Source: JAICIG01 sp035532215
Lineage (GTDB): Bacteria > Planctomycetota > Planctomycetia > Pirellulales > JAICIG01
Length of the DNA stretch: 13,138 nucleotides
Assembly: GCA_035532215.1 (NCBI GenBank)
Contig: DATKRK010000326.1
Location: 1-13,138 of the forward strand
Direction of reading: 5' to 3'
Shown: positions 1 to 7,928 of the stretch, one piece after another
Numbering within the stretch: position 1 is the stretch's first letter
How the letters are laid out: the number at the start of each line of letters is the position of its first letter
Made by a program: the position numbers and the translations under genes
Notes under the pieces: model-generated
The model's database searches: none
What the model was told of the DNA's origin: nothing
Seen by the model: only the letters and a program-made list of their open reading frames with translations

Positions 1-265
1 GAAGTAACTTGCACGTTCGGCCTCCTTGCCGCAGGTTGCCTGGGAAGTTGAATTCACCACAGGTTTACCCGTTTTTGGCACGGAGGCCGATTTCAATTCG
101 ACCGAAATTGCCTGGCGAAAACCGCGAAACTTGAACTAAGACGAGGGCTGCCGATCGGCTTGGCCGCCCGCAGGAAATCAGGCAGTCAATCGTGCGTTTT
201 TGCTTGACTGCCGATACAATAGGAACCGGCGGGCCAGTTCGGCGTTCGGGACTCTGGAGTGTGGA
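1..265. other. Upstream region without a recognised gene
   Basis: I see no convincing gene in this stretch. It holds a 10-bp perfect palindrome (GCCGATCGGC, 150-159) and a perfect 9-bp inverted repeat (181-189 with 204-212). The frame of the following gene is open back to a TTG at 200, but the signal peptide and ribosome binding site place the real start at 266, so 200-265 is taken as leader. No clear -35/-10 pair is visible. Confidence 0.5.
181..212. repeat. Perfect 9-bp inverted repeat upstream of the DUF1501 gene
   Basis: GGCAGTCAA (181-189) and TTGACTGCC (204-212) are exact reverse complements around a 14-nt spacer, ending 53 nt before the ATG of the next gene. No T-run follows on the + strand, so a terminator is unlikely. 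An operator or a leader hairpin is possible. The arms are seen directly; the function is a guess. Confidence 0.4.
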
Positions 266-1666
266 ATGCTGTCGTTTTACGATCGGCCGGTGCGGCTGTG
301 CGACGGAATCAGTCGGCGAGAATGGCTGCGCGTGGGCGGCCTAAGCGCGCTGGGCCTGGGGCTGCCGGCGCTCTTCGAAGCTCGCCAGGCTCAGGCCGCC
401 GCTCCGACGGGCGGCGGTCCTGTGGGCGGCAAGGCCCGATCGTGCATCTTCCTGTTCATGCTCGGCGGGCCGCCGCAGCACGAAACATGGGATCCCAAGC
501 CCGAGGCCGCGGCCGAAATCCGCGGGAACCTCAAGCCGATCGACACCAACGTGCCGGGCCTCAAGGTCGGCGAATTGATGCCGCAGACGGCGCGCATCGC
601 CGACAAAATCTGCGTGTTGCGGGCCTTGTCGACCAACGACAACGCGCACTCTTCGAGCGGCTATTGGGTGCTCACTGGTACGCCGCACCAGCCGATGAAC
701 TCCGAAAACGCCAAGCCCGGCTTTCCGAACAACTGGCCCTGCCTCGGCGCCGTCGTGAGGCGCCTGCGGCCCGAGCGATCGGGCCAGCCTTCGGCCGTCA
801 CGCTGCCCGAGCACATCTGGAACACCGGCATGGTTCCTTGGCCCGGCCAGGACGCCGGTTGGCTCGGCCGGCCGTCCGACCCCTGGCTGATGATGTGCGA
901 TCCGTCGGAAGCGGGCTTTCAGGTGCCGGGGCTCAGCTTGCCCGCCGAGGTCACGTCGCCGCGGTTCGCCGGCCGGCAATCGCTGTTGGGCGCGGTCGAT
1001 GAACGGTTTCGGGCGTCGCGCGCCGTCGGCGGCTACGACTCGTATCGGCAGCAGGTCTGCGATTTGCTCTCCGCGCCGCAAGCCCGCAAGGCGTTCAAGC
1101 TTGAGGAAGAGCCCGACGCAGTTCGCGACCGCTACGGGCGAACGCGGTTCGGCCAGAGCGTGCTGTTGGCCCGCCGGCTGGTCGAGGCGGGCGTGTCGCT
1201 GGTGCAGGTGAATTGGACCCGGCACAAGGAAGACACCGCGGCGTCGCCGGCTTGGGACACGCACCAGAAGAACGAATATCACCTCAAACGCACGCTGATG
1301 CCGACGATGGATCCGGCGTACTCTGCGCTGCTGGAAGATCTCTCCGAACGCGGCATGCTCGACGATACGCTGGTCGTGTGGGTCGGCGAATTCGGCCGCT
1401 CGCCGAAGATCAACGGCGGCGCCGGCCGCGACCACTGGGGCTATGTCTTTTCGGGCGCCTTGGCCGGCGGCGGAGTTCGCGGCGGTCAGGTGATCGGCGC
1501 CTCGGACGCCCTCGGCGGCTACCCGAAGGAAGGCCGCGTGCAGCCGCACGATCTGTCGGCGACCATTTTTCACAGTCTCGGCCTTCCGCCGGGCGCCGAA
1601 CTGCGCGACCCGCTCGGCCGGCCGATGGTGCTCAGCCGCGGCGAAGTCATCAAGGGCGTGTTTTAG
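266..1666 (+). CDS. DUF1501 family Tat-exported protein
   Basis: Protein of 466 aa, a full-length member of DUF1501, a family of the alkaline phosphatase/sulfatase superfamily that is greatly expanded in planctomycetes and whose substrates are mostly unknown. The ATG at 266 is chosen because GGAG lies at 256-259 (6-nt spacing) and because it puts a twin-arginine signal close to the N-terminus: SRREWLR at about residues 16-22, a hydrophobic stretch, then an AQA cleavage site near residue 44. Family motifs seen are LGGPPQHETWD (about 66-76), WDTHQKN (about 330), GEFGRSP (374) with the DHW (389-391) that follows, and the C-terminal GGGVRGGQVIGASD and PHDLSATIFHSLG blocks. Such genes often sit beside a DUF1549/DUF1553 cytochrome gene. 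None is visible here, though one could lie left of the window. The family call is firm; the reaction is unknown. Confidence 0.93.
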   Translation: MLSFYDRPVRLCDGISRREWLRVGGLSALGLGLPALFEARQAQAAAPTGGGPVGGKARSCIFLFMLGGPPQHETWDPKPEAAAEIRGNLKPIDTNVPGLKVGELMPQTARIADKICVLRALSTNDNAHSSSGYWVLTGTPHQPMNSENAKPGFPNNWPCLGAVVRRLRPERSGQPSAVTLPEHIWNTGMVPWPGQDAGWLGRPSDPWLMMCDPSEAGFQVPGLSLPAEVTSPRFAGRQSLLGAVDERFRASRAVGGYDSYRQQVCDLLSAPQARKAFKLEEEPDAVRDRYGRTRFGQSVLLARRLVEAGVSLVQVNWTRHKEDTAASPAWDTHQKNEYHLKRTLMPTMDPAYSALLEDLSERGMLDDTLVVWVGEFGRSPKINGGAGRDHWGYVFSGALAGGGVRGGQVIGASDALGGYPKEGRVQPHDLSATIFHSLGLPPGAELRDPLGRPMVLSRGEVIKGVF

Positions 1667-1691
1667 ACGGGGCAGGAATTCGGCTGCGACG

Positions 1692-1783
1692 CTGTAGGGC
1701 ACGCCCTCCGTGGCGTGCCGTGAGCTAGAGAACCGGCCGTCCAACTCGCTCCCTCGGAACGCCGCAGAGGGCGTTCCCTACAG
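1692..1783. repeat. REPIN-like pair of inverted REP hairpins
   Basis: Two perfect hairpins face each other. The first is GTAG (1694-1697), stem GGCACGCC (1698-1705), loop CTCCGT, stem GGCGTGCC (1712-1719). The second is stem GGAACGCC (1756-1763), loop GCAGAG, stem GGCGTTCC (1770-1777), then CTAC (1778-1781). The outer arms CTGTAG and CTACAG are complementary. A GTAG foot next to a palindrome is the known layout of REP elements mobilised by RAYT transposases, and two in inverted orientation make a REPIN. The two copies differ at both arms of the stem but keep pairing. It fills the gap between two co-directional genes and could also act as an mRNA hairpin. Confidence 0.7.
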
Positions 1784-1903
1784 AAACGCCGTGGTCTTCG
1801 CTGCAAAAGCCGCACATTGGCCTTTCAGCCCAGGCCATTGAAGCCTGGCAAAAGCTTGGCACAATCGGTGTTTCCGCCGAGCGCGTGCTTCCAACTCATG
1901 CCC

Positions 1904-1908
1904 AGGAG
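1904..1908 (+). promoter_or_regulatory. Ribosome binding site of the Ldh_2 gene
   Basis: AGGAG ends 11 nt before the ATG at 1920, a somewhat long spacing. An earlier ATG at 1898 is out of frame, so 1920 is the supported start. Confidence 0.5.
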
Positions 1909-1919
1909 ATTTCGCCCCA

Positions 1920-2972
1920 ATGCCCGCCCTACCTGCCGCCGCGTTGACTGATTTTGCTTTCGAACTGCTGGCCGCCGGCGGCGTCGGTCGCGACGAAGCC
2001 CGGCTCGTCGCCGAAAGCCTGGTGGGGGCGAATCTGCGCGGGCACGATTCGCACGGCGTGATGCGGATTCCTTACTATCTCGACACGGTCGCCAAGGGCG
2101 AGGTCGTGCCGGGCGCCGAGTTCCACGTGCTCAAAGACGAGCCGACGCTGCTGGTTGCCGACGGCGGCTGGGGCTTCGGGCAAACGCAGGCCCGGCGGTT
2201 GATGGACCGCCTGATCGCCAAGGCCAAGTCGGCCGGAACCGGCGTCGGCACGCTGTATCACTGCGGGCATATCGGCCGGCTGGGCGAGTACTGCGAACAG
2301 GCGGCGGCCGCCGGGCTGGTTTCGATGATTATGGTCAACACCCACGGACATGCGCGGCGCGTGGCGCCGGTCGGCGGCAAGGCGCCGCGGCTGGGTACCA
2401 ATCCGCTGGCCCTCGGCGCTCCTAACGGCGCCGCTCCGCTGGTGCTCGACTTTGGCACCAGCGCCACGGCCGAAGGCAAAGTCCGCGTCAAAAAGATCGC
2501 CGGCCAGCTTTGCCCCGATGGCTGGCTGCTGGATAGCGAAGGCCGCCCGACCAACGACCCCAACGCACTTTACGCCAATCCGCCCGGCACGATTCTGCCG
2601 ATGGGCGGTTCGCAAGCCTACAAGGGGTTTGGGCTGGGACTGATGGTCGAGATCTTCGCTGGTGCCCTGTCGGGCGGGGTTACGATCCGCGAGAAACCGA
2701 TCAATCAAAACGGCAACTGCGTGTTCATGCTGGCGCTCGATCCCGGGCACTTGGGAGGCGCCGGGCATTTCGCGGCCGAAGTGACGCAACTGGTCGCCTT
2801 CATGCGCAGTTGTCCGCGAGTCGAAGGGGTCGACGAGATTCAGCTCCCCGGCGATCCCGAGCGGCGCGTGTTGGCCGAGCGTTCGAAAAATGGCGTGCCG
2901 CTCGACGACGGCAACTGGGGCCAGCTCGCCGAGTTGGCCGGCAAGCTGGGCGTAAAGACGCCTGTCGGCTGA
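1920..2972 (+). CDS. Ldh_2 family malate/L-lactate-type dehydrogenase
   Basis: Protein of 350 aa, the usual length for the Ldh_2 family of cytosolic NAD(P)-dependent 2-hydroxyacid oxidoreductases (malate, L-lactate, sulfolactate, ureidoglycolate and related enzymes), which is not related to classical MDH/LDH. Seen motifs are RGHDSHGVMRIP (40-51) with the family's catalytic His at residue 45, YHCGHIGRLG (113-122), the LGTNPLALGAP block (158-168), VLDFGTSATAEGK (175-187) and the QAYKGFGLGLMVEIF block (232-246). No signal peptide or membrane segment is visible. It runs with the DUF1501 gene but is separated from it by 253 bp with a REPIN-like element, so co-transcription is doubtful. It converges on the metal-efflux cluster of the other strand. 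The family is certain; the substrate cannot be read from sequence, and no neighbour hints at it. Confidence 0.93.
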   Translation: MPALPAAALTDFAFELLAAGGVGRDEARLVAESLVGANLRGHDSHGVMRIPYYLDTVAKGEVVPGAEFHVLKDEPTLLVADGGWGFGQTQARRLMDRLIAKAKSAGTGVGTLYHCGHIGRLGEYCEQAAAAGLVSMIMVNTHGHARRVAPVGGKAPRLGTNPLALGAPNGAAPLVLDFGTSATAEGKVRVKKIAGQLCPDGWLLDSEGRPTNDPNALYANPPGTILPMGGSQAYKGFGLGLMVEIFAGALSGGVTIREKPINQNGNCVFMLALDPGHLGGAGHFAAEVTQLVAFMRSCPRVEGVDEIQLPGDPERRVLAERSKNGVPLDDGNWGQLAELAGKLGVKTPVG

Positions 2973-2974
2973 TC

Positions 2975-3054
2975 TCAGCCCCACACGGCCCAGGCGATGG
3001 CCGCCAGATAATTCGCCAGCAGCATCCACCAGTCTGGTTCGTGAAAGCCAACAT
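2975..3054 (-). pseudogene. Possible small membrane peptide with a frame problem at its start
   Basis: The frame ending with TGA at 2977-2975 reads KDVGFHEPDWWMLLANYL followed by AAIAWAVWG, a Trp-rich hydrophobic tail that looks like a real one-helix peptide. An ATG at 3054-3052 has a strong AGGAG at 3064-3060 (5-nt spacing) but lies in another frame. One extra base just after the ATG would join them. The only in-frame ATG (3025) has no ribosome binding site and gives just 16 residues. It follows the pump gene in the same direction, 55 nt after its stop, which fits a small accessory or leftover gene. The frame from the 3054 ATG instead runs far into the antisense of the dehydrogenase and looks non-coding. 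Sequencing error, true decay and coincidence are all possible. Confidence 0.35.
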
Positions 3055-3108
3055 CCTTGCTCCTTTCCTGTCGAAAAACAAACTTCGGTCTCGATCCTGC
3101 GTCCGTCC

Positions 3109-6100
3109 TTAGGTCGACGCGACAACCGGCGCCGACGGGCGTTCCGCGGGCGTCGCCCGCTGCGGTTGTTGCTTTTCGCTTTGCAATTTCAACCACCTGC
3201 CGCGGCGGACCCAATAAAATCGCACGGGCAGGAAGATATCGACGACTTCGTCCGAGATCAGCAATCCGCCCAAGACGGGCAGGGCCATCGGCGCCAGGAT
3301 TTCGCCGCCGACGCCTTTGGCGAAGACCATCGGAAAAATGGCGATGATCGCCACACCCTCGGTCAACAGCTTGGGCCGCAGGCGGTGGACCGCGCCCTCG
3401 ATTACCGCCTGCCGCAGTTCGGCCAGCGACTGGATGTTTTCCAGCCCGCCGCGTTTCTCGATCGCCTCGCGCAAATAGACCAACATGATGATGCCCGTCT
3501 CGGTCGCCATGCCGAAACAGGCGATGAAGCCGACCCACACGGCGACGCTGAAATCCATCGGCGGCGCCTCCCAGCCGTGGACGATTTTGGGGAACAGGTA
3601 CATGAAGAAGGCGCCGCCGGCCAGGGCCTCGGGCACGGCCAGCATCATCAGCACGGCGTCCATCAGGTCGTTGTAGGTCAGATACAGGATCACGAAAATC
3701 AGCACGATCACGACGGGAAACACGAACATCAACGTCCGGGCGGCCCGCACCTGGTGCTCGAACTCGCCGCTCCATTCGACGTGGACGCCCTCGGGCAAGC
3801 TCACTTTGGCCGCCACGACGCGCTGCGCCTCGTCGACGAAACCGACGATGTCGCGGCCGCGGACGTTGAGCGTCACGTAGTTCACGAGCTGGCCGTTCTC
3901 GCTCTTGATCATCGCCGGGCCTTCCGTCACTCTGACGTCGGCCAGGGCGCTCAAGGGGATCAGCGGCTTGCCGCGCGCGGCGTGGATCGGGCTGGCCGCG
4001 TGACCGGCCGTTCGCGAGGCGGCGTTCGTGTTCGGGCCGTCTGCCATGCCGCCGCCCGCGCCTTGGGCCGTCATGGCGCCGGCGCTGACCAGCAAGCGGC
4101 GAATGTCTTCCTCCTCCTCGCGCTGGCTGCGGGCGTAGCGGACGCGGACCGGGAAGCGGTCGCGGTCTTCGACCGTATAGGTGATGGCCTTGCCGGCCAG
4201 GGCCACTTCGATTTCGTTTTCGATGTCCGCGACCGAAATGCCGTAACGGGCCGCCTGCTCGCGGTCGATGTCGATTTCCACGTAGCCCTTGCCCATGAAC
4301 GGCGCGGCGATCACGTCGCGGGCGCCGGCCAGCGGTTTGAGGACCTGCTCGACCTGCTTCGAGACGCGGTCGATCGTCTCCAGATCGGGACCGAAGACCT
4401 TCACGCCGATGTCGGTGCGCACGCCGGTCGAGAGCATTTCAATGCGGTTGATGATCGGCTGCGTGAAAATGTTGCTCCAGCCGGGCACTTGCAACACGCG
4501 GCCCATTTCGTCGTCGACCAGATCGCCTTTCGGTCCGGTCTGTCGCGGCCAGAAGAAGATTCGCTTTCTGAACGCGGCGACGAGCGTTTCTCGCAGCTCG
4601 ATGAACGGCTGCGCGGCCGCGCCGTCGACGGGCTTGCCCAACTGGCCGGCCAGCGCGGCGGCGGCAAATGCTTCCGACGCCTCCGCGTGCTGAGCTTCGG
4701 CGACGGCGCCCGCTCGCTCGGCCGCCGCGACGACTTCTTGCAAGGCGTACCAGCAGTACGCCTCGGCGCCTCGGTCGAACAATTCCCAGTTGACGCGCTG
4801 CACCCGCTCGCGCCACGCTGCGTCGCGGCGGCGCTCGACGGCGGCCAGCAAATCGCTGGCGAAATCGCGGCGCTCTCCGCCCAACAGCTCGGCCGCGCCG
4901 CTCGCGAGCGTTCTCAGCCACGAGCCGTTCGGCTCCAAGGCCCGTGCTTCGTCGGAGATCATGCCGCGCTCCTTGAGCCAGCCCGCCACGTCGTGGCTCA
5001 ATTGCGTGACGTCTTCCAACGCCGGGTTCGTCGCCAGCCAATGGCCGTATTTGTCTGCGAACTTCGCCGTGAGATCGTCGATCAGGGCGTCGTCGTACGG
5101 TCGCGATCCCTGGGCCACGGCCGGAGACTCGGCAATCCGCCGCACGTTCTCGCTCACCGCGCAGCGCGTCAATTCGCCGCGCAACTCGGCTTCGATCTCC
5201 TGGTAGCGCCGCAACGCCAGTTCGCGCAGCGTTTCGTCGAACCGCTCCAGCGCTTTTTGCGTGGCGTCATCGATCAACTGCTTGCGGTCGTCCTCGCTCA
5301 TCGTCTCGGACTTTGAACTTTGGACCTTGGACTTCGCAGGACTTTCGCCTTCCGGCTCTCGACCCGCCACGTATCCGCGTTCCTGGAGCAATTCGAGCGC
5401 CGCCTCGGTTTGGCGCCGCGCGTCGTCGAACTTCAACACGCGCTTCGGCCACAGCTCCTTGGGCCGGAAGTTGACGAACGTCTCGACCATGTCGAGCGGC
5501 GCCGGGTCGGTGGGCGTGTCGGCCCGGCCGGCCTTGCCGATCACCGATTCGACTTCGGGAAAACCTCGCAGCAAGGCGTCGCGCGCCTTGAGATCGTCGG
5601 CTGATTGCGTGACGCTGGCCCGCGGCACGGTGACCGGCATGTCGAGCGTCGTGCCTTCATCGAGCGCCGGCATGAAGGCCACGCCGATCTTGGGGAAGTG
5701 GTAGGCCCACAAGCCGATCGCGACCAGGCTGGCCAGCGTGATGGTCCGCCACAGCAAAAGACGCTGGGTCCAATACCCCATGACGAACATCGCCAACAGC
5801 GGCACGCAGGCGAATGCGATCACGAGCCACTTGACGGCCGTGACAAGGTTGACCGTTCCAAAGGGCCAGATCGCCACCATGAAGTGGAACGTAGACGCGA
5901 GCCAATTGCCAAAGTAGGCAATGGTCAATGCGGCGGCAATCAACAGCAAGGCCACGGCCGACAGCCCGCAGTCTCCGACGAATTCCTTGAATCCGGAACT
6001 TCGTTTGCCGGTGATCGAGAGCACCGTCAGCGAGGTCACGAGCGCGAACACGCCGAGAAACGTCCGCCGCCAGGCGATTTCGGAGGCGCCTTGCCCGACG

Positions 6101-7779
6101 AGCGCTTGCAGCGGAAACATGCCGGCCGCCAGGATCAACAGCACGGCGAACATCCACATCACCAGGTTTCGCCGGGGCAAGGCCCAGGTCAACAGCGGCT
6201 TGTAGATATTGATGAAGCTGCGAACGATCCAGTTCTCTTCTTCGCTCCGCAGCCGCCCCTTGATGAAGGTGGGAATCAAGGCCGGCACGAGCGTGATCGA
6301 GATCAGCGCCACGCCCAGCAGGGCGAAGCTCTTGGTGAAGGCCAGCGGATGGAAATACTTGCCTTCCCGTCCACTGAGCATGAACACAGGGATGAACGAG
6401 ATCAGCATGATCATCACGGAGAAAAAGATCGGCCGGCCGACCGTGCGGCAGGCAGGAATGACCAGCTCGCGGATATCGCCCGTCACCTGGCGATCGCCGA
6501 AGCGGTCTTTCAGCGCGTGCGTGGCGTTTTCGACCATCACGATCGCCTGATCGACGAGGATGCCGATCGAGATGGTGATGCCGGCCAGCGACATGATGTT
6601 GGCCTGGATGTCGATCACGCCCAGGGTGCGCAAGAGCCACATCGTCAAAAACGAGAACAGCACCGCCAAAGGGAGCGTGATGCAGATCACCAGCACGCTG
6701 CGGACGTGCGAGAGGATCAGCAGGATCGCGACCGACGCGATCAGCATTTCGTGCCACATCACTTCGCCGAGCGTGTGAATCGCGCCGTGGATCAGCCGCG
6801 TGCGGTCGTAAGCCGGCACGATGTGGACGCCTGCGGGCAAGCCTGGCTGGATCTCCTGAATCTTTTGCTTGATTCGCTCGGTGACTTCCAGCGGATTTTC
6901 GCCGTGCCGCATCAACGCCACGCCGCCGGTGACCTCGTTGCCGTCCTTTTCGTAGACGGCGCGGCGGAACTGCGTGCCAAGCTGCACCGTGGCGATGGTT
7001 TTGACGTAGATCGGCGTGCGGTTGATTTCCTTGACGACGGTGTTTTCGATGTCGGTCTTGTCGCGGATCCAGCCGACGCCGCGGACGATGTACTCCGCAC
7101 GCCCTTTCTGCACGACGCCGCCGCCGGCCGGCACGTTGCTCTGCGAGACGGCCTCGTACAACTCGCCGAGCGTGATGCCGTAAGCCCGCAAATCTTCGGG
7201 CCGCACGTCGATCTGATACTCCAGCGGCGCGCCGCCGACCACCGCTACGTCCGCCACGCCGGCAACCGCGTTAAGCTGCGGGGCGATGTAGAACTTATTG
7301 AGCGCCCAGAGCCGCCCCGGATCGACCGGGTGCTCGGGGCTGGTCTCGATCGTGTACCAGAAAATCTGTCCCAGGGCCGTGGCGTCGGGCGCCATGTAGG
7401 GCGTGACCCCCGGCGGCAGGAAGGTGTTGGCCTCGGCCATTTTTTCGGTCACGCGCTGGCGAGCGAAATAAAAATCGATGTCGTCCTCGAAGATCAACGT
7501 GATCATCGAAAAGTTGAATTCGCTCGACGAGCGCACGGCCCGGACCCCGGCCAGCCCTTCGAGATTGAGCGACAAGGGATAGGTCACCTGGTCTTCGATC
7601 TCGCGCGGGCTGCGGCCCATCCAGTCGGTGAACACGATCACCTGGTTCTCGCTCAGGTCCGGGATCGCGTCGACCGGCGTGTGAAGCAAGGCGTAGACGC
7701 CCGCCGCGGTGAGCGCCGCGGCAAGCGTCAGCACCAAAAACCGGTTGCGAATCGAGGCTTCGATGATGCGTTCGATCAT
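3109..7779 (-). CDS. cusA: CusA/CzcA-family heavy-metal RND efflux pump, greatly enlarged
   Basis: Inner-membrane proton-driven metal exporter of 1556 aa, where CusA/CzcA proteins usually have about 1030-1100. Start is ATG 7779; the N-terminal helix (about 11-33) and the PVDAIPDLSENQVIV block are typical. Residues matching those known for E. coli CusA (numbers recalled): proton-relay D410 in LVDQAIVMVEN, E1427 in FGMATETGIIM and K1470 in RLRPKLL; candidate metal Met residues M714 (TLDMP), M764 (APLDMVET) and M1115 (NRIEMLSTG). This Met set argues for Cu(I)/Ag(I). Comparing spacings shows three expansions: about 136 aa with roughly four extra hydrophobic segments (561-697), about 300 aa of charged helical sequence (785-1090) between the M764 and M1115 blocks, and a Gly/Ala loop (1233-1272). 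No ribosome binding site is seen; 7-bp repeats run up to the start codon. It is the last large gene of the cluster and works with the adaptor encoded upstream. Confidence 0.93.
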   Translation of the reverse strand: MIERIIEASIRNRFLVLTLAAALTAAGVYALLHTPVDAIPDLSENQVIVFTDWMGRSPREIEDQVTYPLSLNLEGLAGVRAVRSSSEFNFSMITLIFEDDIDFYFARQRVTEKMAEANTFLPPGVTPYMAPDATALGQIFWYTIETSPEHPVDPGRLWALNKFYIAPQLNAVAGVADVAVVGGAPLEYQIDVRPEDLRAYGITLGELYEAVSQSNVPAGGGVVQKGRAEYIVRGVGWIRDKTDIENTVVKEINRTPIYVKTIATVQLGTQFRRAVYEKDGNEVTGGVALMRHGENPLEVTERIKQKIQEIQPGLPAGVHIVPAYDRTRLIHGAIHTLGEVMWHEMLIASVAILLILSHVRSVLVICITLPLAVLFSFLTMWLLRTLGVIDIQANIMSLAGITISIGILVDQAIVMVENATHALKDRFGDRQVTGDIRELVIPACRTVGRPIFFSVMIMLISFIPVFMLSGREGKYFHPLAFTKSFALLGVALISITLVPALIPTFIKGRLRSEEENWIVRSFINIYKPLLTWALPRRNLVMWMFAVLLILAAGMFPLQALVGQGASEIAWRRTFLGVFALVTSLTVLSITGKRSSGFKEFVGDCGLSAVALLLIAAALTIAYFGNWLASTFHFMVAIWPFGTVNLVTAVKWLVIAFACVPLLAMFVMGYWTQRLLLWRTITLASLVAIGLWAYHFPKIGVAFMPALDEGTTLDMPVTVPRASVTQSADDLKARDALLRGFPEVESVIGKAGRADTPTDPAPLDMVETFVNFRPKELWPKRVLKFDDARRQTEAALELLQERGYVAGREPEGESPAKSKVQSSKSETMSEDDRKQLIDDATQKALERFDETLRELALRRYQEIEAELRGELTRCAVSENVRRIAESPAVAQGSRPYDDALIDDLTAKFADKYGHWLATNPALEDVTQLSHDVAGWLKERGMISDEARALEPNGSWLRTLASGAAELLGGERRDFASDLLAAVERRRDAAWRERVQRVNWELFDRGAEAYCWYALQEVVAAAERAGAVAEAQHAEASEAFAAAALAGQLGKPVDGAAAQPFIELRETLVAAFRKRIFFWPRQTGPKGDLVDDEMGRVLQVPGWSNIFTQPIINRIEMLSTGVRTDIGVKVFGPDLETIDRVSKQVEQVLKPLAGARDVIAAPFMGKGYVEIDIDREQAARYGISVADIENEIEVALAGKAITYTVEDRDRFPVRVRYARSQREEEEDIRRLLVSAGAMTAQGAGGGMADGPNTNAASRTAGHAASPIHAARGKPLIPLSALADVRVTEGPAMIKSENGQLVNYVTLNVRGRDIVGFVDEAQRVVAAKVSLPEGVHVEWSGEFEHQVRAARTLMFVFPVVIVLIFVILYLTYNDLMDAVLMMLAVPEALAGGAFFMYLFPKIVHGWEAPPMDFSVAVWVGFIACFGMATETGIIMLVYLREAIEKRGGLENIQSLAELRQAVIEGAVHRLRPKLLTEGVAIIAIFPMVFAKGVGGEILAPMALPVLGGLLISDEVVDIFLPVRFYWVRRGRWLKLQSEKQQPQRATPAERPSAPVVAST
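5308..5335. repeat. 7-bp tandem repeats inside the pump gene
   Basis: Four consecutive 7-mers on the + strand: GGACTTT, GAACTTT, GGACCTT, GGACTTC; a further GGACTTT follows after 3 nt. They lie in the insert of about 300 residues and encode the Ser/Lys-rich stretch around residues 816-824 (KSKVQSSKSE). A 7-bp period does not fit codons, so this looks like intergenic-type repeat DNA taken into the frame. Confidence 0.7.
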
Positions 7780-7785
7780 GGGGGC

Positions 7786-7859
7786 ATCAGGCTTAGGGCT
7801 TCAGGCGAGCCGGAGGCGTTAGCCTCCGGGTGGGTCAGGTTGGGCGTCAGGCATCAGGC
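7786..7859. repeat. Heptad repeat tract with a perfect hairpin, next to the pump start codon
   Basis: On the + strand three 7-mers (ATCAGGC, TTAGGGC, TTCAGGC; 7786-7806) are followed by 25 nt holding a perfect hairpin (CCGGAGGC, GTTA, GCCTCCGG; 7810-7829) and then four more 7-mers (GGGTCAG, GTTGGGC, GTCAGGC, ATCAGGC; 7832-7859). The tract begins 6 nt upstream of the pump ATG, in the place where a ribosome binding site would be expected. Confidence 0.7.
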
Positions 7860-7873
7860 GTTGCCGAACACCG

Positions 7874-7928
7874 GGGCGCTGCATGCCGACGGCTGCGGCA
7901 GGTGCAGCCTTGGCGATGCACGGCGCCC
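7874..7928. repeat. Nested hairpin between the pump and Cys-module genes
   Basis: Outer arms GGGCGC-TGCAT (7874-7884) and ATGCA-cg-GCGCCC (7916-7928) pair over 11 bp with a 2-nt bulge. Inside, GGCTGC (7891-7896) pairs with GCAGCC (7904-7909). It lies in the 5' leader of the pump and downstream of the Cys-module gene. No T-run adjoins it on the transcribed strand in a standard terminator position, though a T-rich heptad tract lies just before it. Confidence 0.45.

Noticed and set aside
204..220. TTGACT followed by TACAAT as a promoter
   Set aside because: The spacing is only 5 nt, and TTGACT is one arm of the 9-bp inverted repeat.
341..1744. 467-codon - strand frame opposite the DUF1501 gene
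   Set aside because: It is an Arg/Ala/His-rich shadow; the + strand frame carries all DUF1501 motifs.
2800..3054. Protein starting at the ATG with the good ribosome binding site (MLAFTNQTGGCC)
   Set aside because: It runs about 170 bp into the antisense of the dehydrogenase gene as an Arg-rich chain of shadow type.
1929..3125. 398-codon - strand frame opposite the dehydrogenase
   Set aside because: It is a shadow of the Ldh_2 gene, whose motifs are on the + strand.
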